A stretch of DNA of 64,000 nucleotides from Streptomyces luteolus (GCF_029968015.1 NZ_JASCIS010000018.1:100733-164732); one strand, 5' to 3'; positions 18,700 to 27,134 are shown, numbered from the stretch's first letter. Notes: generated by a model not told the origin, from the letters alone. Program-made: numbers and translations.

Positions 18700-19338
18700 A
18701 TGCAGATCGCGATCCTGCTCTACGAAGGCTTCACCGCACTCGACGCCATCGGCCCGTACCAGACCCTGAATCCGCTCCCGGACGCCGACGCCCTGTTCGT
18801 CGCCGAGCACGCCGGGCCCGTCACCGACGACAACGGCACCCTGACCGTCACCCCGGCGAAGACCCTCGCCGAGGTACAGCGGCCCGACATCGTCGTCGTA
18901 CCGGGCGGACCGTCCGAGAACGTCGAGCCGCAGATGGCGAACCCGGCGGTCGTCGAATGGCTGCGGACGGCCGACGCGCACAGCACCTGGACGACGTCCG
19001 TCTGTACGGGCTCGCTGCTGCTCGGCGCGGCCGGGTTCCTGAAGGGCCGCCGCGCCACTTCGCACTGGCTGGCCCTGGACGCGCTGGCGGGCCTCGGCGC
19101 CGAACCGACCGGCGAGCGCGTGGTGTTCGACGGCAAGTACGTCACGGCCGCCGGAGTCTCCTCCGGCATCGACATGGGCCTGGCCCTGGCCGGGGAGATC
19201 GCCGGTGATCCGTACGCGCAGGGCATCCAGCTGATGATCGAGTACGACCCGCGCCCCCCGTACGACGCGGGCTCACCGGAGAAGGCCCCGGCCGAGCTGG
19301 TCGAGAGGTTCCGTGCCGGGGCGGCCGCTCAGGCCTGA
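18700..19338 (+). CDS. DJ-1/PfpI family protein, copy 2
   Basis: 212 aa from ATG 18700, with GAAAGGAA upstream. Same architecture as the preceding paralogue: VVVPGGPSENVEPQM, then SVCTGSLLLGAAGFLKG and RATSHWLALDAL. The DNA between about 19095-19150 and 19160-19205 is nearly identical to copy 1. Differences cluster in the first 90 residues, which could alter substrate access. The 3' end overlaps the convergent enoyl-CoA hydratase gene by 10 bp. Confidence 0.85.
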   Translation: MQIAILLYEGFTALDAIGPYQTLNPLPDADALFVAEHAGPVTDDNGTLTVTPAKTLAEVQRPDIVVVPGGPSENVEPQMANPAVVEWLRTADAHSTWTTSVCTGSLLLGAAGFLKGRRATSHWLALDALAGLGAEPTGERVVFDGKYVTAAGVSSGIDMGLALAGEIAGDPYAQGIQLMIEYDPRPPYDAGSPEKAPAELVERFRAGAAAQA

Positions 19339-20105
19339 TCGGCGGCCGGGCTCCAGGTGAAGCGGGGCGCCCGGCGCTCCAGGAAGGCGGCGACACCCTC
19401 GGCGGTGTCGCCGCTGCCGCGCGCCTGCTCGGTCCAGTGCCCGGCCCGGTCCGCGCGGCCCGCCGCGAACTCCTTCGCCGCCGCCTGCGTGAGCAGCGAG
19501 CGCGAGGCGAGGACCCGCGCGAACTCGCCGACCCGCTTGTCCAGTTCGCCCGGCGCGTGCACCTCGTCCACGAGCCCGGTGCGCAGCGCCCGCGCGGAGT
19601 CGATCAACTCCCCTGAGAACAACAGGTACTTGGCGCTCGCCGGGCCGACCAGGTCCACCAGGCGCCGGGTCGACGAGGCCGGGTACACGATGCCCAGCTT
19701 CGCCGGGGTGATCCCGAACGACGAGCCCTCCTCGGCGAACCGCAGATCGCACGCGCCCGCCAGCTGGCAGCCGCCGCCCACGCAGTAGCCCCGTACCGCC
19801 GCGAGGGTCGGTTTCGGGAAGGACGCGAGCGCCTCCTCGGCGGCCACGGCGAGCTCCTGCGCCTCGGCCGCCGAGGCCCGCAGACCCGAGATGTCCGCAC
19901 CGGCGCAGAAGGTGGGGCCCGCGCCGGTCAGCACCAGGACACGCACCCGAGGGTCGGCCGCGAGCCGGTCGAGCAGCGGCGGCAGCGCACGCCACATGTC
20001 GGTGGTCATCGCGTTGCGCTTGGCGGGGTGGTCGATGACGACGGTCGCGACGGAGTCGGCGACCGCGTGCCGCAGCCGCGGCCCGGTGAGCTCGGAGTGC
20101 GCCAT
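19329..20105 (-). CDS. Enoyl-CoA hydratase/isomerase family protein
   Basis: 258 aa from ATG 20105. Crotonase fold: substrate CoA/oxyanion segments GPTFCAGADISGLR and AAVRGYCVGGGCQLAGACD. The second catalytic-Glu region reads FGITPAKLGIVYP, so the position often held by Glu in hydratases is not obvious, and the exact reaction (hydration or isomerisation of enoyl-CoA) is uncertain. Cytosolic. It stands alone on the minus strand, convergent with the DJ-1 pair and divergent from the HdeD-like gene. Confidence 0.85.
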   Translation of the reverse strand: MAHSELTGPRLRHAVADSVATVVIDHPAKRNAMTTDMWRALPPLLDRLAADPRVRVLVLTGAGPTFCAGADISGLRASAAEAQELAVAAEEALASFPKPTLAAVRGYCVGGGCQLAGACDLRFAEEGSSFGITPAKLGIVYPASSTRRLVDLVGPASAKYLLFSGELIDSARALRTGLVDEVHAPGELDKRVGEFARVLASRSLLTQAAAKEFAAGRADRAGHWTEQARGSGDTAEGVAAFLERRAPRFTWSPAADQA

Positions 20106-20210
20106 GCGCCGGATGCTATCCGCACGGTGCGAACGTACGATCGGCAAGGGGGCGGCAGGCGCGGACAGAGGCGCGGACAGTGGCGGGGGCCCGGCTCCAG
20201 GAGGCGCTCG

Positions 20211-20906
20211 ATGGCCAAGCAGACCAAGGCCACCACCCCCAAGGTCACGACCCCCGACGAGGACGGCAGGAAGCTCAGGCGCGGCTTCGTCGTCCTCGCC
20301 CTGCTCGGCGCGGTCCTGGTGATCGGCGGCCTCGTCGGACTGATCTACGTCGGTGTCGCCACGCTCACCTCGATGTTCCTCTTCGGCTGGCTGCTGCTCA
20401 TCGGCGGTCTCGTCGGACTGCTCCAGTCGGTCCAGCTGCGCGGCACCAGCGTGTTCTGGCTGGGCGTGGTGGTCGCGGCGCTCTACATCGCGGCCGGTGT
20501 GGTCGTCCTGCGCCACCCGGAGGGCACCGCCGAGGCCCTGACCATGTTCGCCGCGCTGCTCTTCCTCGCGGGCGGGGTGTTCCGCCTCGTGGGCAGCGTC
20601 GTCGTGCGCGGCCCGCACTTCGGCCTGACCCTCGTGCAGGGCGCGTTCGGCCTGCTCCTCGGTGTCCTGGTGCTCGCCGAGTGGCCCGGCAGCAGCCTGT
20701 ACGTCATCGGTACGTTCTTCTCGCTCGCGCTGCTCTTCGACGGGCTCGGCCTGATCGCCCTCGGCCTCGGCGGACGTCGGCTCGTCCGGTACGTGACGGA
20801 CTCGGTGACCCCGGGTAACGCGGAGGTCGGCGGGGATTCGGGTGACTCCTTGAGCAAGGGGAGCTTGAAGACAGAACAAGATGAGCAAGACCAGTCGCCC
20901 AAGTGA
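20211..20906 (+). CDS. HdeD-like membrane protein (DUF308)
   Basis: 231 aa from ATG 20211, preceded by GGAGGCGCTCG. Six hydrophobic segments fall in pairs typical of HdeD/DUF308 (VVLALLGAVLVIGGLVGLI, FLFGWLLLIGGLVGLLQS, and so on). Charged tails are present at both ends: a Lys/Thr-rich N-tail and an acidic/Lys C-tail ending EQDEQDQSPK. In E. coli HdeD is an acid-stress membrane protein; the role in Streptomyces is unknown. Confidence 0.82.
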   Translation: MAKQTKATTPKVTTPDEDGRKLRRGFVVLALLGAVLVIGGLVGLIYVGVATLTSMFLFGWLLLIGGLVGLLQSVQLRGTSVFWLGVVVAALYIAAGVVVLRHPEGTAEALTMFAALLFLAGGVFRLVGSVVVRGPHFGLTLVQGAFGLLLGVLVLAEWPGSSLYVIGTFFSLALLFDGLGLIALGLGGRRLVRYVTDSVTPGNAEVGGDSGDSLSKGSLKTEQDEQDQSPK

Positions 20907-20966
20907 CCCCGGCGCGCGTCTGCGATCAGAAGCCATCGTTAGGTGACCAGTTCTGATCACTTCGGT

Positions 20967-20987
20967 GGTAAGGGGATGTTCCTTACC
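20967..20987. promoter_or_regulatory. Inverted repeat upstream of ATPase-domain regulator
   Basis: GGTAAGG and CCTTACC separated by 7 nt form a perfect inverted repeat 48 bp before the ATG at 21035. It is a candidate operator or, since it lies about 60 bp after the HdeD-like gene stop, part of its terminator. Confidence 0.4.
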
Positions 20988-21034
20988 AAACTCGATGTGT
21001 GGCGACAATCGAGCGTGAGGGCAGGGACCGGACG

Positions 21035-21517
21035 ATGGGCGACCACGGCAGCGCGGCAGTCGACCCGACATCGTCGGCCGGACCGTTGCCGTACGAAGGA
21101 GTCTGGCGGTTCACCGCACCCGCGGTCGACGCCTCGGTACCGCAGGCCCGCCGCGCGGTGCGCGACCTTCTCGCCCGCCAGGGGGTGCCCGCGTCCGACG
21201 ACGTCGTCCACGGGCTCCTCCTGATCGTCTCGGAGCTGGTCACCAACTCCGTACGGCACGCGGCCCTGCTCTCGCCGATGATCGCGGTCGAGGTCGCCGT
21301 CGGCGCCGAGTGGGTCCGCGTCGCGGTGGAGGACAACCACCCCTACCGGCCCACCGCCCTGGTCGCCGAGGAGAGCCAGACCGGCGGGCGCGGCCTGCTG
21401 CTCGTCCGGGAGATCACCAAGGAGGCCGGCGGCGCCTGCGACGCCGAGCACACCGCGACCGGCGGCAAGATCATCTGGGCCGCGCTGCCCCTCAAGCCGG
21501 GCCCCGCTCCCGTATAG
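21035..21517 (+). CDS. ATP-binding anti-sigma-type regulatory protein (HATPase_c_2)
   Basis: 160 aa from ATG 21035 (GAGGGCAGGGACC upstream); a GTG 12 codons earlier is possible. The histidine kinase-like ATPase fold of the RsbW/SpoIIAB type is recognisable from VHGLLLIVSELVTNSVRHA (N-box with the E..N pair), VAVEDNHPYRP (G1-like) and GGRGLLLVREITKEAG (G2). Streptomyces has many such stand-alone ATPases that inhibit sigma factors or act on anti-anti-sigma proteins. The stop codon lies inside the first unit of a 25-bp minisatellite, so the last residues (PAPV) are encoded by repeat DNA. Confidence 0.83.
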   Translation: MGDHGSAAVDPTSSAGPLPYEGVWRFTAPAVDASVPQARRAVRDLLARQGVPASDDVVHGLLLIVSELVTNSVRHAALLSPMIAVEVAVGAEWVRVAVEDNHPYRPTALVAEESQTGGRGLLLVREITKEAGGACDAEHTATGGKIIWAALPLKPGPAPV

Positions 21518-21640
21518 CGAAACGGACTCCGCCCCCGTATAGCGAAACGGACTCCGCCCCCGTATAGCGAAACGGACTCCGCCCCCGTATAGCGAAACGG
21601 ACTCCGCCCCCGTCGAGCGAAAGGGCCCCTGCATAGCGAA
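21510..21640. repeat. 25-bp minisatellite
   Basis: A unit beginning tatagcgaaacggactccgc starts at 21513, 21538, 21563 and 21588 with a strict 25-bp period, followed by two degenerate copies to about 21640. The first unit contains the TAG stop of the ATP-binding regulator. The four core copies are essentially identical, which implies recent expansion. Confidence 0.95.
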
Positions 21641-21642
21641 AC

Positions 21643-21672
21643 GGGCCCCGCACCCGTACAGGTGCGAGGCCC
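21643..21672 (-). terminator. Hairpin downstream of idi
   Basis: GGGCCCCGCACC / GGTGCGAGGCCC (one bulge) with loop CGTACA, 21 bp after the idi stop on the minus strand. It may serve both convergent genes. Confidence 0.7.
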
Positions 21673-21692
21673 GCGCGCCGGGTCCGGCCGTG

Positions 21693-22283
21693 CTACCAGT
21701 TGGCCGCCGGACCCGTCAGCTCCTCGATCGCCGGACGTGCCGCCTGAAGCACCGTCATGAACCAGGCGGAGAACGGCACTTGGTCGTGGCGCACGGCCAG
21801 CTCGTCCGCCGTCACGAAGGCCGTCTCCGCGATCTCCTCCGGATCCGGCCGCAGCTGCGCCTGCACCATGCCGACGAACAGATGGTTGAACTCCTGCTCC
21901 ACCAGGCCCGATTCCGGGTCCGGGTGGTTGTAGCGCACCGTGCCCGCCTCCGCGAGCAGCGAGGGCGAGACCCCCAGCTCCTCGTACGTACGCCGCGCGG
22001 CCGCCGCGAACGGCGACTCACCCGGGTACGGGTGCCCGCAGCACGTGTTGGACCACACGCCGGGGGAGTGGTACTTGCCGAGAGCGCGGCGCTGGATCAG
22101 GAGCCGGCCGCGCTCGTCGAAGAGGAACACCGAGAACGCCCGGTGCAGCTGACCGGGGGCCTGGTGGGCGGCGAGCTTCTCCGCGGTGCCGATCGTGTTG
22201 CCGTCCTCGTCGACGAGTTCGAGCAGGATCTCTGCGGCGGAGCCGTTCGTGGTGTTCGCCGCGGCGCCTTGTGTGATCGGCAT
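21693..22283 (-). CDS. idi: Isopentenyl-diphosphate delta-isomerase, type I
   Basis: 196 aa from ATG 22283, chosen for GAAGGATGG immediately upstream. Nudix-fold type I isomerase: SNTCCGHPYPGE holds the catalytic Cys and metal-binding His, RRTYEELG is the Nudix-like helix, and QEFNHLFVG carries a metal-ligand Glu region. It interconverts IPP and DMAPP, feeding isoprenoid synthesis, including the hopanoid operon 10 kb downstream. N-terminal residues 1-25 are variable, as usual. The gene is monocistronic, with a hairpin after the stop. Confidence 0.93.
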   Translation of the reverse strand: MPITQGAAANTTNGSAAEILLELVDEDGNTIGTAEKLAAHQAPGQLHRAFSVFLFDERGRLLIQRRALGKYHSPGVWSNTCCGHPYPGESPFAAAARRTYEELGVSPSLLAEAGTVRYNHPDPESGLVEQEFNHLFVGMVQAQLRPDPEEIAETAFVTADELAVRHDQVPFSAWFMTVLQAARPAIEELTGPAANW

Positions 22284-22424
22284 AACCATCCTTCGATTCG
22301 GTCTTCGACCCCACAAGTCTGCCGTACGCATACGGCGCATCCCGACACTTCTCGGCACCGCATGTCATGTCCCGCCCCCGGCGCGCGACCTGCGCGCCGG
22401 GGACGGAACCTCGGATTCAGCGGC

Positions 22425-23723
22425 TCAGACCCCGAACGCCGCCGGATAGGCGACCGTGCCGCTCGGCAGCTCGCGCTCCGAGGCGTCGAGGGCGAGCGCC
22501 ATCAGCGCCTCGTCCGGCACGTCGAAGGCCACCCGGACCCCGAGATCGGAAGCGCGCGAGAAGCCGAACCTCGGGTAGTACCCGGGGTGCCCGAGCACCA
22601 CCACGAGCCGCTCCTCACCGCGCGCCCGAGCCGCGTCGAGCACGGCCGCGATCACGGCCGAACCCGCGCCCTGCCCTTGGAACTCCGGCTCGGTGGCGAC
22701 CGGCGCCAGGCACAGCGCCGCCCTGCCACCGACCCGGCAGCGGGTCAGCAGGGCGTACGCGGCGATCCGGCCGTCCGGCTCCTCGGCCACGTACGAGAGC
22801 CCGTCGATCCAGGCGTCCGGGTCGGCGCGCAGGGCGTCGACGAGTCGGGCCTCGTCCTCGGTGGGGAACGCCGCCGCGTTGACCGCGTGCACGGCCGCTA
22901 CGTCCGCCGCCGTCTCGGGGCGCACGCGCCAGCGCGAGTCCTTGAGGACATAGCCGGTGTAGCCGTACTCGCCGCCGTGCTCCGCCCGCATCCGGATCTC
23001 CTCGCGGGTGGCGGCGAGCGCCTCGGCCATGCCGGGCTCCCGTGGGTCGGCGTCGGCCCGCTCGCCGAGCGGGCCGTAGTACGCGTCCCAGTCGGACTCG
23101 GGCTGGTGGTGGACGCCGAGCACGGAGTACCCGGCGGCCGCCGCGGCCCAGCGGTTCGCCGCGCCCGTGCGCAGCGCGTAGTGCCGGTCCCAGAAGGCGC
23201 GGGCCTCGCGGGACGGCGCATCGGTGGTCCACTCGCATTCGGTGAGCACCAGTGCGCCCCCGGGCGCGAGCAGCCGGCGCCAGGAGCGCAGCGCGGTGTC
23301 GAAACCGATGCTGTACGCCGAACTCTCCGCCCACACCATGTCGTACGCGCCGTCGGGCAGCGGCAGCTCGCCCATGTCGGCCTGGACGGTGGTGACGCGG
23401 TCGCCGAGCCCGCGTGCGGCCGCGGCCGCGTCGAGCTCGTCGAGGAACGGGCGGTGCAGATCGACGGCGGTCACCTCGGCGCCGGCCTCCGCGGCGAGCA
23501 GCAGCGCGGCACGGCCCGGGCCGCAGCCCAGGTCGAGGACGCGCGGCCGCTCGGGCAGCGGGCCGACGAGGGAGAGGAGGTGCCGGGTGGTGGCGTCGGA
23601 GCCGGGGCCCTGCCGGGGGAGTCCGCGGTGCAGGGCGAAGAAGGCCTCGTAGGAGGCGGCCTCGATGGAGGCGTCGTTGACGCAGCTGTTGTCGGAGTTG
23701 CTGTCGGAGTTGCTGTCGGACAA
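22425..23723 (-). CDS. Methyltransferase-GNAT acetyltransferase fusion
   Basis: 432 aa from TTG 23723. Residues about 15-245 form a class I SAM methyltransferase: motif I VLDLGCGPGRAALLLAAEAG, AVDLHRPF, and the post-motif segment DMVWAESSAYSIGFD, like SmtA/UbiE. Residues about 265-432 are an N-acetyltransferase with LAPVATEPEFQGQGAGSAVI (acetyl-CoA loop) and the YYPRFGFSRAS end motif of the YhbS type. The N-terminus is a Ser-Asp-Asn repeat (SDSNSDSNSDNS). The joining of the two activities in one chain is unusual; the substrate is unknown. The gene follows a likely leader peptide 49 bp upstream. Confidence 0.82.
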   Translation of the reverse strand: MSDSNSDSNSDNSCVNDASIEAASYEAFFALHRGLPRQGPGSDATTRHLLSLVGPLPERPRVLDLGCGPGRAALLLAAEAGAEVTAVDLHRPFLDELDAAAAARGLGDRVTTVQADMGELPLPDGAYDMVWAESSAYSIGFDTALRSWRRLLAPGGALVLTECEWTTDAPSREARAFWDRHYALRTGAANRWAAAAAGYSVLGVHHQPESDWDAYYGPLGERADADPREPGMAEALAATREEIRMRAEHGGEYGYTGYVLKDSRWRVRPETAADVAAVHAVNAAAFPTEDEARLVDALRADPDAWIDGLSYVAEEPDGRIAAYALLTRCRVGGRAALCLAPVATEPEFQGQGAGSAVIAAVLDAARARGEERLVVVLGHPGYYPRFGFSRASDLGVRVAFDVPDEALMALALDASERELPSGTVAYPAAFGV

Positions 23724-23772
23724 CGTGAGAACCCTTTGAGTGGGGTGGGTTCGCGGGCGGCAATCTCGCCGG

Positions 23773-23841
23773 TCAGCCGCGAGCCCGGAGAACGGGGACG
23801 ACCATGTCGCTGCGCACGGCAGCGCGGAACGCGACAGTCAT
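23773..23841 (-). CDS. Possible 22-residue leader peptide
   Basis: A minus-strand ATG at 23841 is preceded by GGAGGTGGGTTG, a strong ribosome site, and opens a 22-codon frame, MTVAFRAAVRSDMVVPVLRA plus two residues, ending in TGA. It is followed 49 bp later by the TTG start of the methyltransferase-acetyltransferase gene. The better ribosome site on the short frame than on the large gene suggests translational or attenuation control. No amino-acid run indicates the signal; Arg (4) and Val (5) are frequent. Confidence 0.5.
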   Translation of the reverse strand: MTVAFRAAVRSDMVVPVLRARG

Positions 23842-23934
23842 CAACCCACCTCCAAGATCGATGGCCAGCGTATCACCATCAGTGAGGGCGAGTGAGGGCG
23901 AGTGAGGCGGGCGAGGGGAGTGCGTGCATGTGTG

Positions 23935-24876
23935 TCAGTGGCAGACCTTCTCGTGCGCCTCGTGCCCGCTCGGCTCCAGCTGGAAGGTGCAGTGCTCGAC
24001 GTCGAAGTGGTCCCCGATGCAGCCCTGCAGCTCGTGCAGGAGCTTCTCGTGCCCCACCGAGTCGAGGACGTCGTGGTCGACCACCACGTGAGCGGAGAGC
24101 ACCGGCATCCCCGAGGTGATCGTCCAGGCGTGCAGATCGTGCACGTCCTGCACATCGGGCAGCTCCAATATGTGCGCCCGCACTTCGGCCATGTCGACGC
24201 CCTTGGGCGCGGATTCCAGGAGCACGTTGACCGTCTCGCGCAGCAGCTTCACCGTACGAGGAACGATCATCAGGCCGATCACGATCGAGGCGATCGGGTC
24301 CCAGGCCTGCCAGCCGGTCAGCACGATCAGGGTGGCGGCGACGATCACGGTGGCGGAGCCGAGCGCGTCCGCGAGGACCTCAAGGAAGGCGCCGCGGACG
24401 TTGAGGCTCTCGCGCTGGCCGCGCAGCAGCAGCGTGAGCGAGATCATGTTGGCGACCAGGCCGATCACGCCGTAGATGATCGCGAGCGAGCCGTGCGTCG
24501 GCGAGGGCTCGATGAACCGCTGCACCGCCTCGACGAGGACGAAGCTGCCCACGCCGAGCAGCAGCAGGCAGTTGGCGAGCGCCGCGAGTATCTCCGCGCG
24601 GGCGTAGCCGAACGTGCGGTTGCCGGACGCGGGGCGGTTGGCGAAGTGGATCGCGAGCAGCGCCATCGCGAGCCCGAGCGCGTCCGTCGCCATGTGCGCG
24701 GCGTCAGCGACGAGGGCGAGCGAGTTGGCCGCGATGCCGCCGACGATCTGCACCACCATCACGAACAGCGTGATGCTCAGCGCGATGCGCAGCCGTCCCT
24801 TGTACGCGGCCGCGGCCGTGCCGGTCAGCGGCTCGGCGTGGCCGTGTCCATGTCCGTGGTCGTGCCCGGCCCCCAT
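23935..24876 (-). CDS. CDF family divalent metal cation exporter
   Basis: 313 aa, six membrane segments. A His-rich N-terminus (HDHGHGHGHAEP), the TM2 site LVADAAHMATDALGL, and the TM5 site FLEVLADALGSATVI with the paired Asp residues fit the cation diffusion facilitator family (CzcD/ZitB-like). A C-terminal cytosolic ferredoxin-like domain (VHDLHAWTITSGMPVLSAHV, HCTFQLEP) follows. Such proteins export Zn2+ (or Co2+/Cd2+) by proton antiport. The C-terminus has extra His/Cys (HEAHEKVCH). Confidence 0.93.
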   Translation of the reverse strand: MGAGHDHGHGHGHAEPLTGTAAAAYKGRLRIALSITLFVMVVQIVGGIAANSLALVADAAHMATDALGLAMALLAIHFANRPASGNRTFGYARAEILAALANCLLLLGVGSFVLVEAVQRFIEPSPTHGSLAIIYGVIGLVANMISLTLLLRGQRESLNVRGAFLEVLADALGSATVIVAATLIVLTGWQAWDPIASIVIGLMIVPRTVKLLRETVNVLLESAPKGVDMAEVRAHILELPDVQDVHDLHAWTITSGMPVLSAHVVVDHDVLDSVGHEKLLHELQGCIGDHFDVEHCTFQLEPSGHEAHEKVCH

Positions 24877-25307
24877 GGGGTCCCCCTCGTCTCGGCGGAC
24901 GTGCTCGTGGTCGTTCTCTCCGTGCCGGTTCCCCGGCGGCGACAGCCAGTCAACTACGGGGGTGGGGTATGGGGCAACACGGCACTGAACACCGTTGTCA
25001 TGTGCCCTGACCTGCGGAAATGACTCCTGGTCAGAGAACTGACAAGATCATCTGGGATGCTGGTCGCCGAGGGCGTGCCCCATCGGGAGTTTGTCGTGCG
25101 GCACCCCGTTCGATGATGATGACCGACGCGGTCAGGCCCTTGGACGTGCCTTGCAGACCGCGCTTATCGGGCCGTAAACGGGCGGTGAATTACCGCTTCC
25201 CATCATCCGATAGCCTTCGCCGACGTGCCGCCCGGCCGCCCCTCGGCCGGAGGCGCCTTGCACGCTGCCCGGCGCCCGCGCGCGCCGACCTCAAGGAGTG
25301 AGTTCGT
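24877..25307. other. Intergenic region upstream of the CDP-alcohol operon
   Basis: 430 bp between two divergent transcription units. It must hold the promoters for the metal exporter and for the seven-gene operon. Open frames across it have no ribosome site and no family-like composition. I see no strong inverted repeat. The only clear signal is AAGGAG at 25293-25298, which serves the CTG start at 25308. Confidence 0.5.
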
Positions 25308-27134
25308 CTGTCGACCGCCATCCTCACCGGTCAGCCGGTCCCTGGCTCGTCGCTTGAGGGCGACCTCCAAGGCCTCGGCTTCGACGTGCGGGTCGCCTCG
25401 CGAGCAGCGGACGTCGAGGCCCTGCTCACCGAGGTCCCGGCGGGCGAGCGGGTCGCGCTCGTCGACCCCGGCTTCGTGGGCCACGTGCACGCCCTGCGCC
25501 TCGGCCTCACCGACCCGCGCTTCCCGGCGAGCGCCGTCCCCGGCGCCGTCACCGCGCAGCCGTCCGCCCGCCCCGCCCTCGCCCGCGCCGTCCGTACCGC
25601 CGCGCAGGCCCCGGCCGGTGACACGGCCCTGCGCACCGACGTCCTGGCCGACCGCGCGGCCGCGGAGCTCGCCGCGGACGACGTACCCGTGCACCACCCG
25701 GAACTCGGCGCCCTCGTCGCGACCGTCCCGCACGACCCGCAGGCCCGCAACGAGGCCCGCCAGGCCGTCGCCGCCGTGGACGACGAGGCGATCCGGCTGC
25801 GTACGGCGGTGAAGTCCCGCGACGGCTTCTTCACCACGTACTGCATCAGCCCGTACTCCAAGTACATCGCCCGCTGGTGCGCCCGGCGCGGGCTGACCCC
25901 GAACCAGGTCACCACCGCCTCACTCGCCACCGCCCTGATCGCGGCGGGCTGCGCCGCCACCGGCACGCGCCCCGGCTTCGTCGCCGCCGGCATCCTGCTG
26001 ATCCTGTCCTTCGTCCTCGACTGCACCGACGGCCAGCTGGCCCGCTATTCGCTGCAGTACTCGACGATGGGCGCCTGGCTCGACGCCACCTTCGACCGCG
26101 CCAAGGAGTACGCCTACTACGCGGGCCTCGCCCTCGGCGCGGCCAACGCGAGCGGCGGCGGTGACGACGTATGGGCGCTCGCGCTCGGCGCGATGGTGCT
26201 GCAGACCTGTCGGCACGTGGTCGACTTCTCGTTCAACGAGGCACACGTCGGGAGCACCGCCGCCACCGCCAACACCAGCCCCACCGCGGCCCTTTCGGGC
26301 AAGCTCGACAGCGTCGGGTGGACGGTCTGGGCGCGCCGCATGATCGTGCTGCCCATCGGTGAGCGCTGGGCGCTGATCGCCCTGCTCACCGCCGTCACCA
26401 CCCCGCGCATCACCTTCTGGGTCCTGCTCGTCGGCTGCGCCTTCGCCGCCTGCTACACCACGGCGGGACGCGTCCTGCGCTCCGTGACCCGCAAGGCCCA
26501 CCGCACCGACCGCGCCGCGAAGGCCCTCGCGGACCTCGCCGACAACGGCACGCTCGCCGACTCCTTCGCCGCGCTCGGCCGCGGCCTGCGCCCCCTGCCC
26601 GCACCGGTCGTCGCCTTCGCCGGCGCCGCCCTGCTCGTCGCTGTGGCGGCTCTCACGTCGTACGGCAGCACCTGGGTGATCGTCGTCGCGGCGGTGTACG
26701 TGGCGACCTCCGGCCTCGCGCTCGCCCGGCCCCTCAAGGGCGCCCTGGACTGGCTGGTCCCGCCGTTCTTCCGGGCCGGCGAGTACCTGACGATCCTGGT
26801 GCTCGCGGCCGCCGCTGACGTGAACGGGGCCTTGCCCGCGGCTTTCGGACTGGTGGCCGCGGTCGCCTACCATCACTACGACACGGTGTACCGCATCCGC
26901 GGTGACGCCGGCGCGCCCCCGCACTGGCTGGTGCGCGCGATCGGGGGGCAGGAAGGCAGGACGCTGGCGGTCGTACTCGCCGCCGCACTGCTGCCCGCTC
27001 AAGGTTTCACCGTCGCGCTCACGGTTCTCGCCGTGGCCGTGGCGCTCGTGGTGCTCGCCGAGAGCATCCGCTTCTGGGTGACCGCCCACAACGAAGGCGC
27101 ACCCGCCGTTCACGATGAAGGAGAACCCGCATGA
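25308..27134 (+). CDS. CDP-alcohol phosphatidyltransferase with N-terminal extension (CTG start)
   Basis: 608 aa if translation begins at CTG 25308: AAGGAG lies 9 bp upstream, a stop (25299) blocks any earlier start, and the following LSTAILTGQPVPGSSLEGDL reads as family sequence. The next GTG is only at 25386. Residues 1-170 are a soluble domain of unknown role. The transferase motif is complete: D238-x2-D241-G-x2-A-R-x8-G255-x3-D259-x3-D263 (DCTDGQLARYS, then GAWLDATFD). It is followed by about ten membrane segments. It should move a phospho-alcohol from a CDP-activated donor to an acceptor. First gene of the operon; its stop overlaps the next start (ATGA). Confidence 0.85.
   Translation: MSTAILTGQPVPGSSLEGDLQGLGFDVRVASRAADVEALLTEVPAGERVALVDPGFVGHVHALRLGLTDPRFPASAVPGAVTAQPSARPALARAVRTAAQAPAGDTALRTDVLADRAAAELAADDVPVHHPELGALVATVPHDPQARNEARQAVAAVDDEAIRLRTAVKSRDGFFTTYCISPYSKYIARWCARRGLTPNQVTTASLATALIAAGCAATGTRPGFVAAGILLILSFVLDCTDGQLARYSLQYSTMGAWLDATFDRAKEYAYYAGLALGAANASGGGDDVWALALGAMVLQTCRHVVDFSFNEAHVGSTAATANTSPTAALSGKLDSVGWTVWARRMIVLPIGERWALIALLTAVTTPRITFWVLLVGCAFAACYTTAGRVLRSVTRKAHRTDRAAKALADLADNGTLADSFAALGRGLRPLPAPVVAFAGAALLVAVAALTSYGSTWVIVVAAVYVATSGLALARPLKGALDWLVPPFFRAGEYLTILVLAAAADVNGALPAAFGLVAAVAYHHYDTVYRIRGDAGAPPHWLVRAIGGQEGRTLAVVLAAALLPAQGFTVALTVLAVAVALVVLAESIRFWVTAHNEGAPAVHDEGEPA

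Noticed and set aside
21510..21640. CRISPR array
   Set aside because: The 25-bp units are directly adjacent without spacers and no cas gene is present.
25020..25301. Open frame ahead of the CDP-alcohol operon
   Set aside because: Arg/Pro-rich random text, no ribosome site; its stop merely delimits the CTG start.
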